Assembly: GCA_946885925.1 (NCBI GenBank)
Contig: CAMPHP010000301.1
Location: forward strand, 1-5,268
Direction: 5' to 3'
DNA: 5,268 nucleotides
From: an uncultured Litorilinea sp.
GTDB taxonomy: Bacteria > Chloroflexota > Anaerolineae > Caldilineales > Caldilineaceae
Both the position numbers and the translations under genes were made by a program. Shown in pieces: positions 3,814 to 5,268 of the stretch. The notes under the pieces are model-generated. The model did no database searches, had not been told where the DNA came from, and saw only the letters and a list, made by a program, of their open reading frames with translations. The stretch's first letter is position 1; each line of letters opens with the position of its first letter.

Positions 3814-5268
3814 TTAGCCAACGGCAACGCCACGCGGCACTGTGTCTTTGTCTTTGGGCTGCCAGGGTTTGACCCAGCGGTTGCCTTCGCGCAGGGTCAT
3901 CTGGGCGATGGTGAGTAAGGCGTCGGGGCCCTCCAAAGTCAAGAGCAAGGCGAGACTGCCCTCAATGCCGTGGATGGTCTGCCACAGCCCCTTTTTTACA
4001 TCGCTTTCCCATAATTGCACCAAGAATTGTGTCAGCGCATTACGCGCTTGCAGAGGGCCTTGGAAGAGATCGTCTGGATCGTTGTCTGGCTCACTATCTG
4101 GTCTACTGGGATTGCCATTGTTCGCGACCGCGTTCTCGTCCACTGACGCTGCTAGGTTTGCGGAAGCTAGGTTGGTTGCTATGATTGCGGGCGCGGCCTG
4201 AGTCGCCAAGAGCGTAGTTACTCGCTGCACCTGGGCCGTATGCTTATCGCCACTGCTGGCATTGAGCGCCTCGCTCACTTGCGGCAGCAACTCCCACACC
4301 AAGTCAATACGTCCCGCTGCCAACAGGGGACGCAGCAAGCCATCTAGGTAAAAGCTCATCAACATCTCGCCATCCAACAGCCGGGGTGCCCCTTGGCGCT
4401 GTTGGTTGTAAAGCGCAGGACGCTCCTTGTCCCATTCGGCACGTTGCTGCAAGCGCACTTGTAAGCGCAGCCTGTTGTCACGGAGTTCATCATCGTTGGG
4501 GCGATTTTGAAAGACCTTACGCATTCGTTCACCCATCGTGGGGGGAGCATGGCGTTGTTCCAACAACCACAGTGCCGGTTCGGGCATCTGGTGCTCTAGA
4601 TAGACCTCGACCAACCCCCAAATGGTGGCACGCTCTGGATTGCGCTTGTCCAGCGACTTGACCCAGGCCAATGCTTTACGCACCTGCTCCTCGGCCAACT
4701 GCGGTTCATTCACCTCCAATAATGCACGCACCAGGGCTATGACGCCTTCGCTGCGCGTAGGATCTTGGGGTGGAATATGATCAACGATGCTGACTGCATA
4801 TTTAAGCGCGCCCAACTCCATCAACGAGGCCGCAGCTCCAGCCGCGGTCCAACCGTCGCTGCGAATGGCGAGTGCCGCCAGCCGGTCAGCGAGGGCAATG
4901 CGCTGCTCGCGCGGGATAGAGCGCACGGGCATAGCTTGAATGGCCTCTTGGAGTGTGTAGACCTGAAAGTCAACGTCGGGATTGGCGGTGGGGCGCTTGA
5001 CTTGACGTAAAAAGTGAGGGTCGTCCTTGCCCCCAGAAAGCCCGCTATCGCGCCGGGCATCCTGCACGTTGCTGATCGTGGTAATTTGCTCCAGGAGTTC
5101 GTGCACCAATCCCGCCTGACCAAAGACCGCCGAGGCGAGGCGGCGGCCCATTAGCGAAGCCAAGGTAGCGAACTCAAAGGTGTCCACGCAGCGTTTCAAC
5201 AGCCGCGCCAGGCGACGGGGTAGTCGTTCCCGCGGAACACGTTGCCCAATCAGGCTTGCTACTTGGTG
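3814..5268 (-). CDS. Helical-repeat (TPR-like) protein of unknown function, C-terminal part
   Basis: The frame is open to the right edge, so 484 residues of a larger protein are visible. A TTG at 5199 could be read as a start, but the 23 codons before it continue a similar Arg/Leu-rich helical style (RERLPRRLARLL) and no Shine-Dalgarno stands out, so I treat it as internal. Fragment residues about 105-245 resemble TPR/HEAT-like alpha-alpha repeats: EQRIALADRLAALAIRSDGW, ALKYAVSIVDHIP, ALVRALLEVNEPQLAEEQVRKAL, VEVYLEHQMPEPALWLLEQR. A strongly charged helical stretch follows (about 245-290), then DGLLRPLLAAGRIDLVWELLPQVSEAL. An Ala/Asn-rich linker and an acidic one (PDSEPDNDPDDLF, about 390-402) separate a final helical segment containing GIEGSLALLLTLEGPDALLTIAQ. 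No catalytic motif, signal peptide or membrane helix is evident. Such repeats often form scaffold or sensor regions at the C-terminus of large multidomain proteins, but the N-terminal domain is outside the window and the function is unknown. Confidence 0.8.
   Translation of the reverse strand, partial: HQVASLIGQRVPRERLPRRLARLLKRCVDTFEFATLASLMGRRLASAVFGQAGLVHELLEQITTISNVQDARRDSGLSGGKDDPHFLRQVKRPTANPDVDFQVYTLQEAIQAMPVRSIPREQRIALADRLAALAIRSDGWTAAGAAASLMELGALKYAVSIVDHIPPQDPTRSEGVIALVRALLEVNEPQLAEEQVRKALAWVKSLDKRNPERATIWGLVEVYLEHQMPEPALWLLEQRHAPPTMGERMRKVFQNRPNDDELRDNRLRLQVRLQQRAEWDKERPALYNQQRQGAPRLLDGEMLMSFYLDGLLRPLLAAGRIDLVWELLPQVSEALNASSGDKHTAQVQRVTTLLATQAAPAIIATNLASANLAASVDENAVANNGNPSRPDSEPDNDPDDLFQGPLQARNALTQFLVQLWESDVKKGLWQTIHGIEGSLALLLTLEGPDALLTIAQMTLREGNRWVKPWQPKDKDTVPRGVAVG

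Noticed and set aside
3611..3817. Small plus-strand ORF of 68 codons
   Set aside because: It starts inside a tandem repeat, lacks a Shine-Dalgarno, runs across the hairpin and overlaps the stop of the minus-strand gene; composition is not protein-like.
5197..5199. TTG as true start of the helical-repeat gene
   Set aside because: The frame stays open to the window edge with similar protein composition, and no ribosome-binding site is clear before the TTG.
1..5268. tRNA, rRNA, transposase, integrase or attachment sites
   Set aside because: None was recognised on reading both strands; the repeats present are short and local.

Overview
The window comes from a bacterium of moderate G+C content. 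The protein style (PKD plus plastocyanin-like repeats, an SSB ending in DEDIPF, a LutA/LutB pair) and a Gram-positive-type LexA box are compatible with Chloroflexota or a related Terrabacteria lineage. That placement is an inference from style only, because no rRNA or other marker gene is present.

Layout. Positions 1-1437 (minus strand) hold the start of a lactate-utilisation operon: lutA, a 69-nt gap, then the first 172 codons of lutB, which runs off the left edge. Positions 1438-1686 form a divergent promoter region. A minus-strand promoter faces lutA. A strong extended -10 promoter faces ssb on the plus strand, preceded by a perfect 14-bp palindrome that matches the LexA/SOS box CGAAC-N4-GTTCG. 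Positions 1687-2145 encode a complete single-stranded DNA-binding protein. Positions 2146-2297 hold a nested hairpin and a perfect 16-bp stem-loop terminator, which probably serves both ssb and the convergent gene that follows. Positions 2298-3491 (minus) encode an exported or membrane-anchored protein with two tandem PKD-plus-blue-copper units. Positions 3492-3813 contain no credible gene but are rich in repeats: three 14-bp units that include the Shine-Dalgarno, four perfect 13-bp tandem units, and a long bulged hairpin. Positions 3814-5268 (minus) are the C-terminal part of a large helical-repeat protein of unknown function, open at the right edge.

How the parts relate. LutA and LutB belong to one L-lactate oxidation complex. 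ssb appears to be a single-gene unit under probable DNA-damage control. The copper protein may act in extracytoplasmic electron transfer, but no partner is visible. The helical-repeat gene lies upstream of the copper-protein gene on the same strand, separated by 322 nt of repeats and hairpin, so the two are probably transcribed separately. I see no convincing novel defence or mobile system. The best leads are the SOS box on ssb, the duplicated copper modules with differing copper-loop lengths, and the repeat-built leader of that gene.
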